From Myxococcus qinghaiensis (lineage in GTDB: Bacteria; Myxococcota; Myxococcia; Myxococcales; Myxococcaceae), in assembly GCF_024198215.1 (NCBI RefSeq), contig NZ_JAKCFA010000028.1, positions 1 to 64,000 on the forward strand: a DNA stretch of 64,000 nt. The letters are read 5' to 3'. Below, one piece after another: positions 1 to 8,500 of the stretch. Position 1 is the first letter of the stretch; every line of letters starts with the position of its first letter. The notes beneath the pieces were generated by a model, which was not told the DNA's origin, made no database searches, and saw nothing but the letters and a program-made list of their open reading frames with translations. The translations under genes were made by a program, and so were the position numbers.

Positions 1-211
1 GGCCCTCCGAAGCCCCAGGCCCTTCCGAACGCCGTCTGGATAAACAACCCCGCGCAGCTCCCCAGCTCACAGACAGCTGCGCACTAATCTCTCAGTTTCA
101 CTGTCTCATTCACGTTGACAGGTTCCGAGCCCTGAGCCCGTCCTCGCGGCGACGGTGCGCCGCACACCAGGTCCGCCCTGAAAAACCAGGTGGCTGGGAT
201 AGGGTGTCGAG

Positions 212-3200
212 GTGTCCTCCCCGTTCCTGCTGATTCCAGAATCCGAGTGGGTCGCCTCGAACACGCTCGCCTTCGCCATCCGGGATGCATCCCCCGCCAG
301 TCCCGGTCACACGCTGGTGATTCCCCGGCGGCCCGTGGCCACCTGGTTCGACGCCACGGCCGAGGAGCAGCGCGCCCTTTTTTCGCTGGTGGACGAAGTG
401 AAGCGGGGGCTGGACGCGGAGCTGAAGCCGGACGGCTACAACCTCGGCGTCAACGTGGGCGCGGCGGCCGGGCAGACGGTGTTCCACCTTCATGTGCACG
501 TCATCCCCCGGTTCCAGGGTGACGTCGCGGACGCACGAGGCGGCATTCGCCACGTCATCCCAGGCAAGGGCAACTACCTGGCCACGCAGGCGAAGCCCCT
601 CGCCACGGGTGGGATGGAGGACCCGTTCCTTCATCACCTGGAGCCGCTGTTCTCCCGCGCGTTGGACATCGCGGTGCTCGCGGCCTTCGTGCAGGACAGC
701 GGGCTGGAGGTGCTGCGGCAGTCCGTGGATGCAGCTCTCGCGCGAGGGGCACGGGTGCGCATCCTCACGGGCGACTACCTGACCATCACCCAGGCCGAGG
801 CCCTGCGCCGTTTGCTCGATTGGATGGACGAGGACAGCGTCCTGCAGGGAGGCGCCCGGGGCCACTTCGAGGCGCGCGTGGTGGAAGTGGAGAAGGCACG
901 CGTGTCCTCCTTCCATCCGAAGTCCTGGCGCTTCAAGGGTCCGGGGCTCGCGGTGGCCTACGTGGGTTCGAGCAACATCTCGCGGTCCGCACTGAAGACA
1001 GGCATCGAGTGGAACCTGCGCGTCGAACAGGACCGGGACCCGAGGGCCTGGCGGGAAGTGGTCGACGCCTTCGAGGTGTGGTGGGAGCGGGCGGCGCCAC
1101 TGGAAGCGGACTGGGTCGAGCAATACGCGCGCCGAGCTCGCATCACCGAGCGCGTTGTCGCCACCGTAGAGCAGGAACCCGCGCTCCCGCCACGCCAGCC
1201 GCACCTCCTCCAGCAGGAGGCCCTGCGTGCGCTGAGGAGCAGTCGAGGAGAAGGTCGTCGGCGCGCGCTCGTGGTGCTCGCGACGGGGCTCGGCAAGACG
1301 TGGCTGGCCGCGCTGGACGTCGCGGCCTTCGGCGAGGAGCGTGCCGCGCAGCCACGCGTCTTGTTCCTGGCCCATCGAGAGGAGCTGCTCGTCCAGGCCG
1401 CGGAGACGTTCCGCCGCCAGTTCCCGTCGCTGCGCTTCGGTTGGTATGTCGGAGCGAAGTCGTCACTCGCGGGCGAGCTGGTGTTCGCCTCGGTCCAGAA
1501 GCTCTCGAATCCCGACGGACTCCAGGCTCTGCGGGAAGCGGCGCCCTTCGACTACGTCATCGTGGACGAGGTGCACCATGCCGCCGCCGCGAGCTACCGC
1601 GCCATCCTCTCGCGCCTCGACCCGGCGTTCCTGCTCGGACTGACGGCGACTCCCGAGCGCGCGGACGAGGGTGATGTCCTGGGGCTGTTCGATGACCACC
1701 TGGCCTATCGAGCCGACCTGGGCGAAGGCATCCAGCAAGGGTTGCTCACACCCTTCGCCTACTTCGGGCTGAAGGACGACATCCCGTACGAGAACATCCC
1801 GTGGCGCAGCCGGAGCTTCGACCCGGAGGCGTTGACGTTGGCGGTCCAGACGGAAGCGCGCATGAAGACGCTGTGGCGCGCCTGGGAGGAACACGCGGCG
1901 AGCAGGACCCTGGTGTTCTGCGTCTCCGTCTCCCATGCGAACTATGTCCAGCAGTGGCTGAGCACGCAGGGCGTGCGGGTGGCGGCGGTGTACTCGGGGC
2001 CTGGCTCCGCGGACCGGGCACAAGCGCTGCGAGAGCTGGGGAACGGCACGCTGGACGCGGTGTGCGCGGTGGACCTCTTCAACGAGGGCGTGGATGTGCC
2101 AAGCATCGACCGTGTGGTGATGCTCAGGCCCACCGAGTCCTCCGTGGTCTTCCTTCAGCAGTTGGGCCGAGGCCTGCGGAAGCACGACGGCAAGCAGCGC
2201 GTCACCGTCATCGACTTCGTGGGCAACCATCGGATGTTCCTCGACCGGGTGCGCACCCTGCTGGCGCTGGGCCGGAGCTCCATCTCGCTGCGGGACTTCC
2301 TGGTCCATGGCAAACAGCCCGAGTTGCCTCCGGGCTGCTCGGTACAGGTCTCGCTGGAGGCCAAGAAGCTGCTCCAACACTTCCTGGCCCCGGGGGAAAC
2401 GGATGCCGCACGCGCCTATCGCGAGCTGCGAACCCTGCGGGGGCAGCGTCCCACCATTGGTGAGCTGTATCGCTCGGGCCACTCCCCTGCCTCTCTACTC
2501 AAGCGGGATGAGTACGCGGGTTGGTTCCACTTCGTGGGAGCGGAGCGGGACCTGACGGAAGCGCAGGCACGCGCCCTGAAGCAAGAGTCGGGTTGGTTCC
2601 GGAACCTCGAACTCACACCGATGAGCAAGTGCTTCGAGATGGTGTTGCTGGAAGCCTTGCTCGAAGCGGAAGCCCTATGGGGAGGATTGTCATTGCCCGA
2701 GCTTGCTCACCGGAGTCTGTCCATCCTCCAGCGCTCACCCGAGTTGCTCCAGGACCTCGAAGGCGTCACCGCGCTGGACGACCCACGGGAGCCAAGCACA
2801 TCGAAGTTCCTCGCTTTCTGGAAGACAGAGCCAGTCCGTGAGTGGACGAAGGACGGCAAGTGGTTCCGCATCGAGGGAGACAGGCTTGTCCCGCGCTTCA
2901 CCGTGTCCGAGGACACGCGAGAAGCCTTCGAGGAGATGACCCGAGAGCTGGTCGAATACCGACTGGCGCAGTACCGACGTCGCCGACTCATCCAGGGTCA
3001 GGTTCCAGGGACGGCCTTCGAGGCCCAGATCATCTCCAACGGGCGTCATCCGATTCTCAAGCTCCCCGACCGGCAACAGCGTCCGGATCTCCCCAGCGGC
3101 CTCACCGATATCCGGCTTCCTGACGGAACACTCTGGCGATTCAACTTCGTGAAGATCGCCGTCAACGTCGCGAAGTCGGTTGATGCGGCGGAGAACCAGC

Positions 3201-4036
3201 TCGCAGTGCTCCTGACGCAATGGTTCGGGGACCGCGCTGGCAAGCCCGGCACTGCGTTTCGCGTGCGCTTCACGCCACGGACGGAGGGATGGTCGGTCGA
3301 GCCCGTGAACGCCGCGGTGATTGCCTTCATGCGCCCGGTGCGATTGGTCGCGTTTCCCACCCTGCGTGCCGCTGCGGGAGCCGCGAGCCATGCACTTTCG
3401 CTGGAGGAGGCCCCCGATGCGGAACATGTCCGGCTTCCCATCCAGGCACAAGGTGACGGGCTGTTCGTGGTGAGAGCCTCTGGGGACTCCATGAACGGAG
3501 GAGAGCGGCCCATTCGGAACGGCGACTGGCTGGTGATGCGCTACTCACGCGACCTCTCGCTCCAGGAGATGGAAGGAAAGGTGGCGCTCATCCAGGTCCC
3601 GGATGCAGCGGGATATGCCTATCAGGTGAAGCGGCTCGTGAAGGACAAGGGCCACTGGGCTCTCCGGTCCGACAATCCCAACCACGCCACATCGGAGGCA
3701 GGTGCGGACATGGTGCCCATCGCCCTGCTGGTTGAGGTCGTGCCCCCTGAGCGCGTGGGCCCCGAGCGCGGAGCGCAACTCACCGATGAGCAGCTCATGG
3801 CTCGCTTCGGACTGACCAAAGTCCCGAAGACCGGACGACACGAAGGCCACCTGTTCCTCTTCGCCACGGGAGAAAGTGCGTTCACGGAACCCGGTGTCCT
3901 GGCGTCGCGCATCGCGGAGCGGAGGCCCGGGGAGACCGCGTTCGTCTTCACCCGAGAGGCGCCTGAAGCCCCCTGGCACTACCAGGGAAGCGCTCACTGG
4001 GATGAACAGACAGACCGTTGGACTCTCGCCGACTGA
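212..4036 (+). CDS. HIT / PLD nuclease / SF2 helicase / S24 peptidase fusion protein
   Basis: A 1274-residue multidomain protein with a GTG start. In order: a HIT domain (about 1-115) with the H-x-H-x-H triad at H92/H94/H96; a phospholipase-D-like nuclease domain (about 140-280) with one HxK...GSSN motif (H235, K237); an SF2 helicase (about 325-700) with Walker A K362 in GLGKT, motif II DEVHH at D452 and a C-terminal QLGRGLRK motif; a 350-residue helicase-associated region resembling the C-terminal part of DUF3427-type helicases; and an S24 (LexA/UmuD-like) domain with G-D-S1093-M, K1140 in VKRL and an Ala1055-Gly1056 pair upstream. About 80 further residues follow. PLD-helicase-DUF3427 proteins are known from defence-rich regions; the added HIT and S24 domains suggest nucleotide sensing and regulated self-cleavage, which is inference. 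No phage or restriction partner lies next to it. Reading the start here is supported because the HIT fold begins at residue 3; no good ribosome site is visible. Confidence 0.85.
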   Translation: MSSPFLLIPESEWVASNTLAFAIRDASPASPGHTLVIPRRPVATWFDATAEEQRALFSLVDEVKRGLDAELKPDGYNLGVNVGAAAGQTVFHLHVHVIPRFQGDVADARGGIRHVIPGKGNYLATQAKPLATGGMEDPFLHHLEPLFSRALDIAVLAAFVQDSGLEVLRQSVDAALARGARVRILTGDYLTITQAEALRRLLDWMDEDSVLQGGARGHFEARVVEVEKARVSSFHPKSWRFKGPGLAVAYVGSSNISRSALKTGIEWNLRVEQDRDPRAWREVVDAFEVWWERAAPLEADWVEQYARRARITERVVATVEQEPALPPRQPHLLQQEALRALRSSRGEGRRRALVVLATGLGKTWLAALDVAAFGEERAAQPRVLFLAHREELLVQAAETFRRQFPSLRFGWYVGAKSSLAGELVFASVQKLSNPDGLQALREAAPFDYVIVDEVHHAAAASYRAILSRLDPAFLLGLTATPERADEGDVLGLFDDHLAYRADLGEGIQQGLLTPFAYFGLKDDIPYENIPWRSRSFDPEALTLAVQTEARMKTLWRAWEEHAASRTLVFCVSVSHANYVQQWLSTQGVRVAAVYSGPGSADRAQALRELGNGTLDAVCAVDLFNEGVDVPSIDRVVMLRPTESSVVFLQQLGRGLRKHDGKQRVTVIDFVGNHRMFLDRVRTLLALGRSSISLRDFLVHGKQPELPPGCSVQVSLEAKKLLQHFLAPGETDAARAYRELRTLRGQRPTIGELYRSGHSPASLLKRDEYAGWFHFVGAERDLTEAQARALKQESGWFRNLELTPMSKCFEMVLLEALLEAEALWGGLSLPELAHRSLSILQRSPELLQDLEGVTALDDPREPSTSKFLAFWKTEPVREWTKDGKWFRIEGDRLVPRFTVSEDTREAFEEMTRELVEYRLAQYRRRRLIQGQVPGTAFEAQIISNGRHPILKLPDRQQRPDLPSGLTDIRLPDGTLWRFNFVKIAVNVAKSVDAAENQLAVLLTQWFGDRAGKPGTAFRVRFTPRTEGWSVEPVNAAVIAFMRPVRLVAFPTLRAAAGAASHALSLEEAPDAEHVRLPIQAQGDGLFVVRASGDSMNGGERPIRNGDWLVMRYSRDLSLQEMEGKVALIQVPDAAGYAYQVKRLVKDKGHWALRSDNPNHATSEAGADMVPIALLVEVVPPERVGPERGAQLTDEQLMARFGLTKVPKTGRHEGHLFLFATGESAFTEPGVLASRIAERRPGETAFVFTREAPEAPWHYQGSAHWDEQTDRWTLAD

Positions 4037-4039
4037 TGG

Positions 4040-4468
4040 TCAGCGGGGCTGACCGGCGCTGAGCTGCTGGCGCAGGGTCGCCTCGTCAATGAGTCCCCAG
4101 CGCTCCAGCAGCTTGCCGTCATCGGAGAAGCGCAGGATGTCTATGACCGTGTAGGAGATGGTCCGGCCCGTCGGGGCGAAGCCCAGGAAAGGCCCGTGAT
4201 GGGTGGCTTGGGTCGTAACACGACAGGCGACCTTGTCCCCTTCGGCGACGAGGTCCTCGATGGTGAAGCGGATATCGCTCATCGCGGTCCGCAGTCCGGC
4301 GAACCCCTTCTTGATTCCATCGCGCCCCAACTCCATGTCCGGGTCCGGGTTGTGGTCGACGGCATCGAGCTGGATGACTCCATCGAGGACGTCGAAGTCG
4401 CCGGTCCGGATGGCCTCGTCGAGCTTCGCGTAGAACCGACGAACGGCGTCCTTGGGGGAAGTGGTCGT
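4040..4468 (-). CDS. SnoaL-like ester cyclase family protein, start codon lost or non-canonical
   Basis: The frame encodes a SnoaL/NTF2-like fold: a helix with RRFYAKLDEA, then DVLDGVIQLDAVDHNPDP, a central GIKKGFAGLRTA helix and a C-terminal ILRFSDDGKLLERWGL strand, as in SnoaL-like polyketide cyclase/ester cyclase proteins. The open frame formally extends to a GTG at 4570, but that lies inside the tRNA-Phe gene and upstream of its terminator, so it cannot be the real start. Where a start would be expected (about MTTSPKDAVRRF) the codon is ACG at 4466-4468, preceded by GGA. The next ATG (residue 45 from there) would remove a third of the domain. Either the gene uses ACG, or it has lost its start recently and is becoming a pseudogene. 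It converges on the large helicase gene, 3 bases away. Confidence 0.55.
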   Translation of the reverse strand, partial: TTTSPKDAVRRFYAKLDEAIRTGDFDVLDGVIQLDAVDHNPDPDMELGRDGIKKGFAGLRTAMSDIRFTIEDLVAEGDKVACRVTTQATHHGPFLGFAPTGRTISYTVIDILRFSDDGKLLERWGLIDEATLRQQLSAGQPR

Positions 4469-4486
4469 TCGTCCGGCACTCCGGGC

Positions 4487-4521
4487 AAAAAGAAAGGGCC
4501 CTGAACCGAAGTCCAGGGCCC
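4487..4521 (-). terminator. Intrinsic terminator of tRNA-Phe
   Basis: Read on the minus strand, an 11-bp stem (GGGCCCTG plus G-U, A-U and C-G pairs) closes a UUCG tetraloop and is followed by a U-rich tract (TTTCTTTTT). It lies 19 bases after the tRNA 3' end and is a textbook factor-independent terminator. Confidence 0.9.
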
Positions 4522-4540
4522 CAAACTTTTCAACTCTGTG

Positions 4541-4613
4541 TGCCCAGGGGCGGAATCGAACCACCGACACGGGGATTTTCAGTCCCCTGCTCTACCGACT
4601 GAGCTACCTGGGC
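4541..4613 (-). tRNA. tRNA-Phe (GAA)
   Basis: A 73-base minus-strand cloverleaf: acceptor GCCCAGG/CCTGGGC with discriminator A, D-arm GCTC/GAGC, anticodon stem GGGGA/TCCCC with loop CTGAAAA (anticodon GAA at 4578-4580), T-arm GGTGG-TTCGATT-CCGCC. CCA is not encoded (CAC follows). All stems pair without mismatches. Confidence 0.97.
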
Positions 4614-4700
4614 GTACGGGTCACCGCGAGAGGCCGCGCTCTCATATCGAGCACTTCCCAGGGCCGTCAAGCACCCTTTTCCCGGCGCCCCCTCCCCTCG

Positions 4701-5495
4701 TCATGCGGCACGGGACATGGCCTCCGCGTCCCAGGTCGTCAGACTCGCGGTGAGCCTCTTCTTCAGCTTCGCCCTCAGCCCCTGTTCGATCTGCCGGATG
4801 CGCACCGCCGTCACCCCGAAACGCCGAGCCAGCAGCTCCGCGCTCGCCGCCTCCTCCGCCAGCATCCGCTCCTCCACCAGCGCCCGCTCCCGTGCGTCCA
4901 GCTCCGGCCACGCCGCCTCCACGCTCGCCCGCAGCCTCGCCGCCCACTGCGCCCGGTCCACCACCTCCTCCTGCGGCTCGCCCTCCCCCTCCAACACCTC
5001 CAGCCGCGTCACCTCACCGTCCTGCGTCACCGGCGCGTCCAGCGACAGGTCCCTCGCCAACGACTCCGTCGCACGGACCACGTCCTCCTCCTTCTTCCCC
5101 AGGGCCCCCGCCAGCCGGCGCACCACCTCCGGATGACCCTCCCCCCACCGGGCCTCCAGCCGCGCGCGCTCCCGCCGGAGCTGGAACACCACCCACGGCG
5201 CCCGCCCCCCCGCCATGCTCCAGTTGCGGCTCACGTACGCCCGGATGCGCGCCCGAATCCACTGGCTCGCGTATGCCCCGAACGGAATCCCCCGCTCCTC
5301 GAACCGGCCCGCCGCCTCCATCAACCCCACGTTCCCCTCCGCCACCAGCTCGTCCAGCGGCAACCCCGTCCACCGGTACTTCCACGCCAGCCGCTCCACC
5401 AGCACCAGGTGCTCCCGAACCCGCGTCTCCACCGCCTCGCGGAGCACCTCAAGCTCAAGGGACTCGCAGGACTCGCTCACGTTGATGGCTTCCAT
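4701..5495 (-). CDS. RNA polymerase sigma-32-like (RpoH family) sigma factor
   Basis: A 264-residue sigma-70 family factor that directs RNA polymerase to alternative promoters. Region 2 is clear (ERLAWKYRWTGLPLDELVAEGNVGLMEAAGRF then IPFGAYASQWIRARIRAYV), as is region 4 with its helix-turn-helix (ARRFGVTAVRIRQIEQGLRAKLKKRL). The ATG at 5495 follows a GGAGG ribosome site; an upstream extension to 5630 would run through the divergent promoter region and is not used. The length and the RpoH-box-like stretch between regions 2 and 3 fit the sigma-32 group, of which myxobacteria carry several developmental or stress members (SigB and SigC type). I cannot say which paralogue this is. It is divergent from the NhaR-type gene and may be under its control. 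Confidence 0.9.
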   Translation of the reverse strand: MEAINVSESCESLELEVLREAVETRVREHLVLVERLAWKYRWTGLPLDELVAEGNVGLMEAAGRFEERGIPFGAYASQWIRARIRAYVSRNWSMAGGRAPWVVFQLRRERARLEARWGEGHPEVVRRLAGALGKKEEDVVRATESLARDLSLDAPVTQDGEVTRLEVLEGEGEPQEEVVDRAQWAARLRASVEAAWPELDARERALVEERMLAEEAASAELLARRFGVTAVRIRQIEQGLRAKLKKRLTASLTTWDAEAMSRAA

Positions 5496-5545
5496 GGACC
5501 TCCTCCGGTCTCTTCGGGGCGAAGAACTCGTCCGCGAATGCACGT

Positions 5546-5610
5546 AGAGATAAGCCAGGACCATTCTTAAGAAAATTAGGTAGTTTGAACGCAACCCATC
5601 GGTTATCTCT
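5546..5610. promoter_or_regulatory. Divergent AT-rich control region with nested palindromes
   Basis: Exact 8-base inverted arms AGAGATAA (5546-5553) and TTATCTCT (5603-5610) flank an AT-rich core containing the perfect palindrome TTCTTAAGAA (5564-5573). A TTGAAC hexamer (5585-5590) could be a -35 for the plus-strand regulator. The region separates the sigma-factor start from the LysR-type start, the usual position for an autoregulated LysR operator. Confidence 0.5.
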
Positions 5611-6516
5611 ATGGGTATGAGCTGGCTCAACTACCACCATCTCCTGTATTTCTGGACGGTTGCGCGGGCGGGCAGCATCGCCAAGGCCGGCGAAGAACTA
5701 CACCTCGCTCAACCCACCATCAGCAGCCAGCTCAAGCTGCTGGAGGAGTCGCTCGGCCACAAGCTCTTCGAGCGACAGGGCCGCAAGCTCGTCCTCACCG
5801 ACGTGGGGCGCACCGTCATGCGCTACGCCGATGAAATCTTCCGCCTGGGCAACGAGCTGAAGAACGTGGTCGCTGGTCTGCCCCCCGGCCAGCAGCTGCG
5901 CCTCAACGTGGGCATCCTCGACGTCATTCCCAAGCTTGTCGCCGAGCAGCTCCTCAAGCCCGCGCTCGAAGCAGGCCCTTCGCTGCGCATCATCTGCCGC
6001 GAAGGCCCCTTGCCCCAGCTGCTCGCCTCGCTCGCCCTGCATGAACTGGACGTGGTGCTCGCCGACGCGCCCAGCTCCGAGCCCGTCAGCGTCCGCTCCT
6101 TCAACCACCTGCTCGGCAAGTGTGGCGTGTCCTTCTTCGCCGCCGACAGCCTGCGGCATCTCAAGAAGGACTTCCCCCGCTCGCTCGACGGCGCGCCCAT
6201 GCTGCTGCCCTCGGACGAGTCCTCCGTGCGCCGCTCGCTGGACCTCTGGTTCGAGCGCCAGGGACTGCGTCCCCTCATCGCTGGCGACTTCGACGACAGC
6301 GCCCTGCTCCAGGCCTTCGGGCAGAGCGGCCACGGCGTCTTCGCCATGCCCTCCGTCATCGAGTCGCAGATGGAGCGCGAGTACAACTGCTCCGTCATCG
6401 GCCGCACCGACGAAATCGAGACCTGCTTCTACGCCATCACCGTGGAGCGACGCCTGCGGCACCCCGCCGTCGTCGCCATCGCCGAGGCGGCCCGCTCGCA
6501 AATCTTCAGCGTGTGA
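5611..6516 (+). CDS. nhaR: NhaR-type LysR family transcriptional regulator
   Basis: A 301-residue LysR-type activator. The N-terminal winged helix (about 5-65) opens with MSWLNYHHLLYFWTVAR, nearly the same pattern as E. coli NhaR, and includes AQPTISSQLKLLEESLGHKLFERQGRKL. The rest is a type-2 periplasmic-binding-like effector domain. NhaR in enterobacteria responds to sodium and activates the NhaA antiporter; no antiporter is in this window, so the target here is unknown and the divergent sigma factor is a candidate. ATG at 5611 or 5617 can start it; the second gives the more NhaR-like N-terminus. Neither has a good ribosome site, and one arm of a palindrome abuts the first ATG, which points to autoregulation. 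Confidence 0.88.
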   Translation: MGMSWLNYHHLLYFWTVARAGSIAKAGEELHLAQPTISSQLKLLEESLGHKLFERQGRKLVLTDVGRTVMRYADEIFRLGNELKNVVAGLPPGQQLRLNVGILDVIPKLVAEQLLKPALEAGPSLRIICREGPLPQLLASLALHELDVVLADAPSSEPVSVRSFNHLLGKCGVSFFAADSLRHLKKDFPRSLDGAPMLLPSDESSVRRSLDLWFERQGLRPLIAGDFDDSALLQAFGQSGHGVFAMPSVIESQMEREYNCSVIGRTDEIETCFYAITVERRLRHPAVVAIAEAARSQIFSV

Positions 6517-6528
6517 CGTCCTCGGTGC

Positions 6529-8118
6529 TCACGGCGAGGCGCGATAGACCTCCACGCCCGCCACCACCGTCGCCAGCACCTGCGCATCCACCAGCGCCCT
6601 CGCGGGCCCCTCCACCGGATCCACCGACAGCGCCACGAAGTCGGCGTCCTGCCCTGGTGCCAGCCCGCCGCGCCGGGCCTCCTCGAAGGACGCCCACGCC
6701 GGCCCCCGCGTGAAGCCCTCCAGGGCCTCGTACCCCGACAGCGCCTCCTCCGGCAGCCAGCCACCCTCCGGTCTGCCCGTGGCGTCCTGCCTGGTGCGCG
6801 CCGCGTACAGCCCCGCCAGGACGTCCGGGTTCTCGATGGGGAAGTCGCTGCCCAGGGCGAGGTTCGCCCCCGCGTCCTTCAGGCTGCGCCACGCATAGGA
6901 GCCTCGGAGCCGCTCTCGGCCCAGCCTCGCTTCCGCCCAGGGCATGTCGCTGGTGGCATGGGTGGGCTGCACGCTCGCCACGAGGCCCGCCGCGCCCAGG
7001 CGGGTGATGTCCTCGCGTCGCAGAATCTGGGCGTGCTCCACGCGGTGCCTCAGCGCCTTCGTGCCCGTCTCCTCCGACACGCGCGTGAGCACGTCCACCA
7101 CCAACGTATTGGCACGGTCTCCAATGGCGTGGATGCAGACCTGAAAGCCCCTGGCCATGAAGGCGCGGCTCCGGGACTCGAGTTCCTCGGGCGACATCAA
7201 CAACAGCCCGCGCTGACCGGGCTCGTCACAGTAGTCCTCGTGCAGAGCCGCGCCCCGACTGCCCAGCGCACCATCCGCCAGGAACTTCACCGCGCGCATC
7301 GTCAGCATCCGCCCCTGCCAGGGGCCCTGCTCCAGATAGGCGTGCCGCTCGTCACCCTGGCCCGCCGCCATGGCGTAGATGCGCAGCGGGAGCGTGCCCT
7401 CGGCGTCCCACTGCTGAAGCAGCCGGAATGCATCCAGGTCCATGCCGGCGTCGTGAACTCCCGTCAGCCCCACCCGGGCACAGCGCTCCAGCGCCGCGCG
7501 GAGCCGTGTCTCCAACTGCGCCTTGGTGGGCGGTGGCATCGCCGCGGCCACCACGTCCATGGCGTTGTCTACCAGCACTCCCGTCGGCTCACCCTTCGTG
7601 TCCCTCAGGATGCGGCCTCCCTCGGTGTCCGGCGTGTCACGAGAGATGCCCGCCCTGCGCAGGGCCTCACCGTTCACCCAGGCCGCGTGGTGGTCCACTC
7701 GCGTGAGGAACACGGGCGTCGTGGGAAACAGGGCATCGAGCTCCGCCCTTCCAGGGAAGGCTCCACCGGGCCACTCGTTCTGGTCCCAGCCCCTTCCCAA
7801 CAACCAGTCACCTTGGAAGCTGGAGGCGGGTGCCTGCGTCAGTCGGCGCAGCGCCTCCTCCACCGACGGCGCCTTCTCCAGTCGCACCGTGGTCAGGCTT
7901 CGCCCCAGGCCATGCAGATGCGCGTGGGCGTCCACCAGTCCCGGCACCACCGTGGCGGCTCCCAGGTCCACCTCTCGCGCACCGGGCGCGGCGGCCCTCA
8001 CCTCGTCGCGCGTGCCCACCGCCACGACACGTCCGTCTCGCACCGCCAGGGCTCGCGCCAGCGGGCGCGTCGCATCCAGCGTCCAGATTCGCTCTGCCAG
8101 ATAGACTGTCGTCTCCAC
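6529..8118 (-). CDS. YtcJ/NfdA-like metal-dependent amidohydrolase
   Basis: A 529-residue amidohydrolase-superfamily enzyme with a GTG start. The N-terminal beta-sandwich is followed by the metal-binding HxH in VDAHAHLHG (about residue 65), a central region with conserved ADGALGSRGA, the HxxGD motif in CIHAIGDRA, a histidine in RVEHAQIL, and the final catalytic aspartate in LALGSDFPIE. This order is that of the YtcJ / N-substituted formamide deformylase group, cytoplasmic hydrolases of amide bonds with usually unknown substrates. It is 12 bases downstream of the convergent regulator and shares no obvious operon. Confidence 0.9.
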   Translation of the reverse strand: METTVYLAERIWTLDATRPLARALAVRDGRVVAVGTRDEVRAAAPGAREVDLGAATVVPGLVDAHAHLHGLGRSLTTVRLEKAPSVEEALRRLTQAPASSFQGDWLLGRGWDQNEWPGGAFPGRAELDALFPTTPVFLTRVDHHAAWVNGEALRRAGISRDTPDTEGGRILRDTKGEPTGVLVDNAMDVVAAAMPPPTKAQLETRLRAALERCARVGLTGVHDAGMDLDAFRLLQQWDAEGTLPLRIYAMAAGQGDERHAYLEQGPWQGRMLTMRAVKFLADGALGSRGAALHEDYCDEPGQRGLLLMSPEELESRSRAFMARGFQVCIHAIGDRANTLVVDVLTRVSEETGTKALRHRVEHAQILRREDITRLGAAGLVASVQPTHATSDMPWAEARLGRERLRGSYAWRSLKDAGANLALGSDFPIENPDVLAGLYAARTRQDATGRPEGGWLPEEALSGYEALEGFTRGPAWASFEEARRGGLAPGQDADFVALSVDPVEGPARALVDAQVLATVVAGVEVYRASP

Positions 8119-8278
8119 CGTGCGCCTCCGCCTGCCCCGCGTCGGGCTTCGTCTCCACGCGAGTCGCGAGAACTGTGCGCGAGCGGAGGGGCGGTGTCAC
8201 GAGGACCGTCGGCCCCCGTGCACGGAGACGGCACGGCCGGGAGCATGCTCCTGGCTCGCGACTCGTCGCGGCGCTCCG

Positions 8279-8500
8279 TTACTGGGGCTGTGTCTGCGTC
8301 TCCGTCGTGCCCGCGTCGGGCTGGTCGGGAAGAGGCGTGGCGGGCCCGGGCGGATTGTCCGGCACGGTCTGCACGGGCTCCCTCACCTGGTCAGGTCCCT
8401 GAAGCGGCTCCTGCTCATCAGTTCCGGCGGGCTGCGTGGTCTTGCAAGCCATCGGCACGGCGGCCAGGCAAAGGGCGGCGATGAGAACGACGCGGCGCAT
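8279..8500 (-). CDS. Small putative lipoprotein
   Basis: A 73-residue protein starting at an ATG with a good GGGAGGA ribosome site. It begins MRRVVLIAALCLAAVPMACK, a signal peptide ending in a cysteine, so it is probably lipidated although the lipobox (PMAC) is weak. The remainder is rich in Pro, Gln, Thr and acidic residues and looks unstructured. Many such short lipoproteins occur in myxobacteria; I recognise no family. It is divergent from the NfeD gene. Confidence 0.7.
   Translation of the reverse strand: MRRVVLIAALCLAAVPMACKTTQPAGTDEQEPLQGPDQVREPVQTVPDNPPGPATPLPDQPDAGTTETQTQPQ

Noticed and set aside
1..211. A gene before the helicase
   Set aside because: No frame with a ribosome site or recognisable motif; it probably holds the 3' flank of a gene outside the window and the promoter of the fusion gene.
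110..1375. A 421-codon open frame on the minus strand
   Set aside because: It is antisense to the HIT/PLD part of the helicase gene; its composition is typical of the mirror of GC-rich codons and no domain is visible.
4038..4054. GGTCAGC-GGG-GCTGACC hairpin as a terminator between convergent genes
   Set aside because: A perfect 7-bp stem but no U tract on either side, and it lies over the stop codon of the SnoaL-like gene; may be chance.
4541..4613. tRNA-Phe as an attachment site for an integrated element
   Set aside because: No integrase gene nearby and no second copy of the tRNA 3' end noticed in the window.
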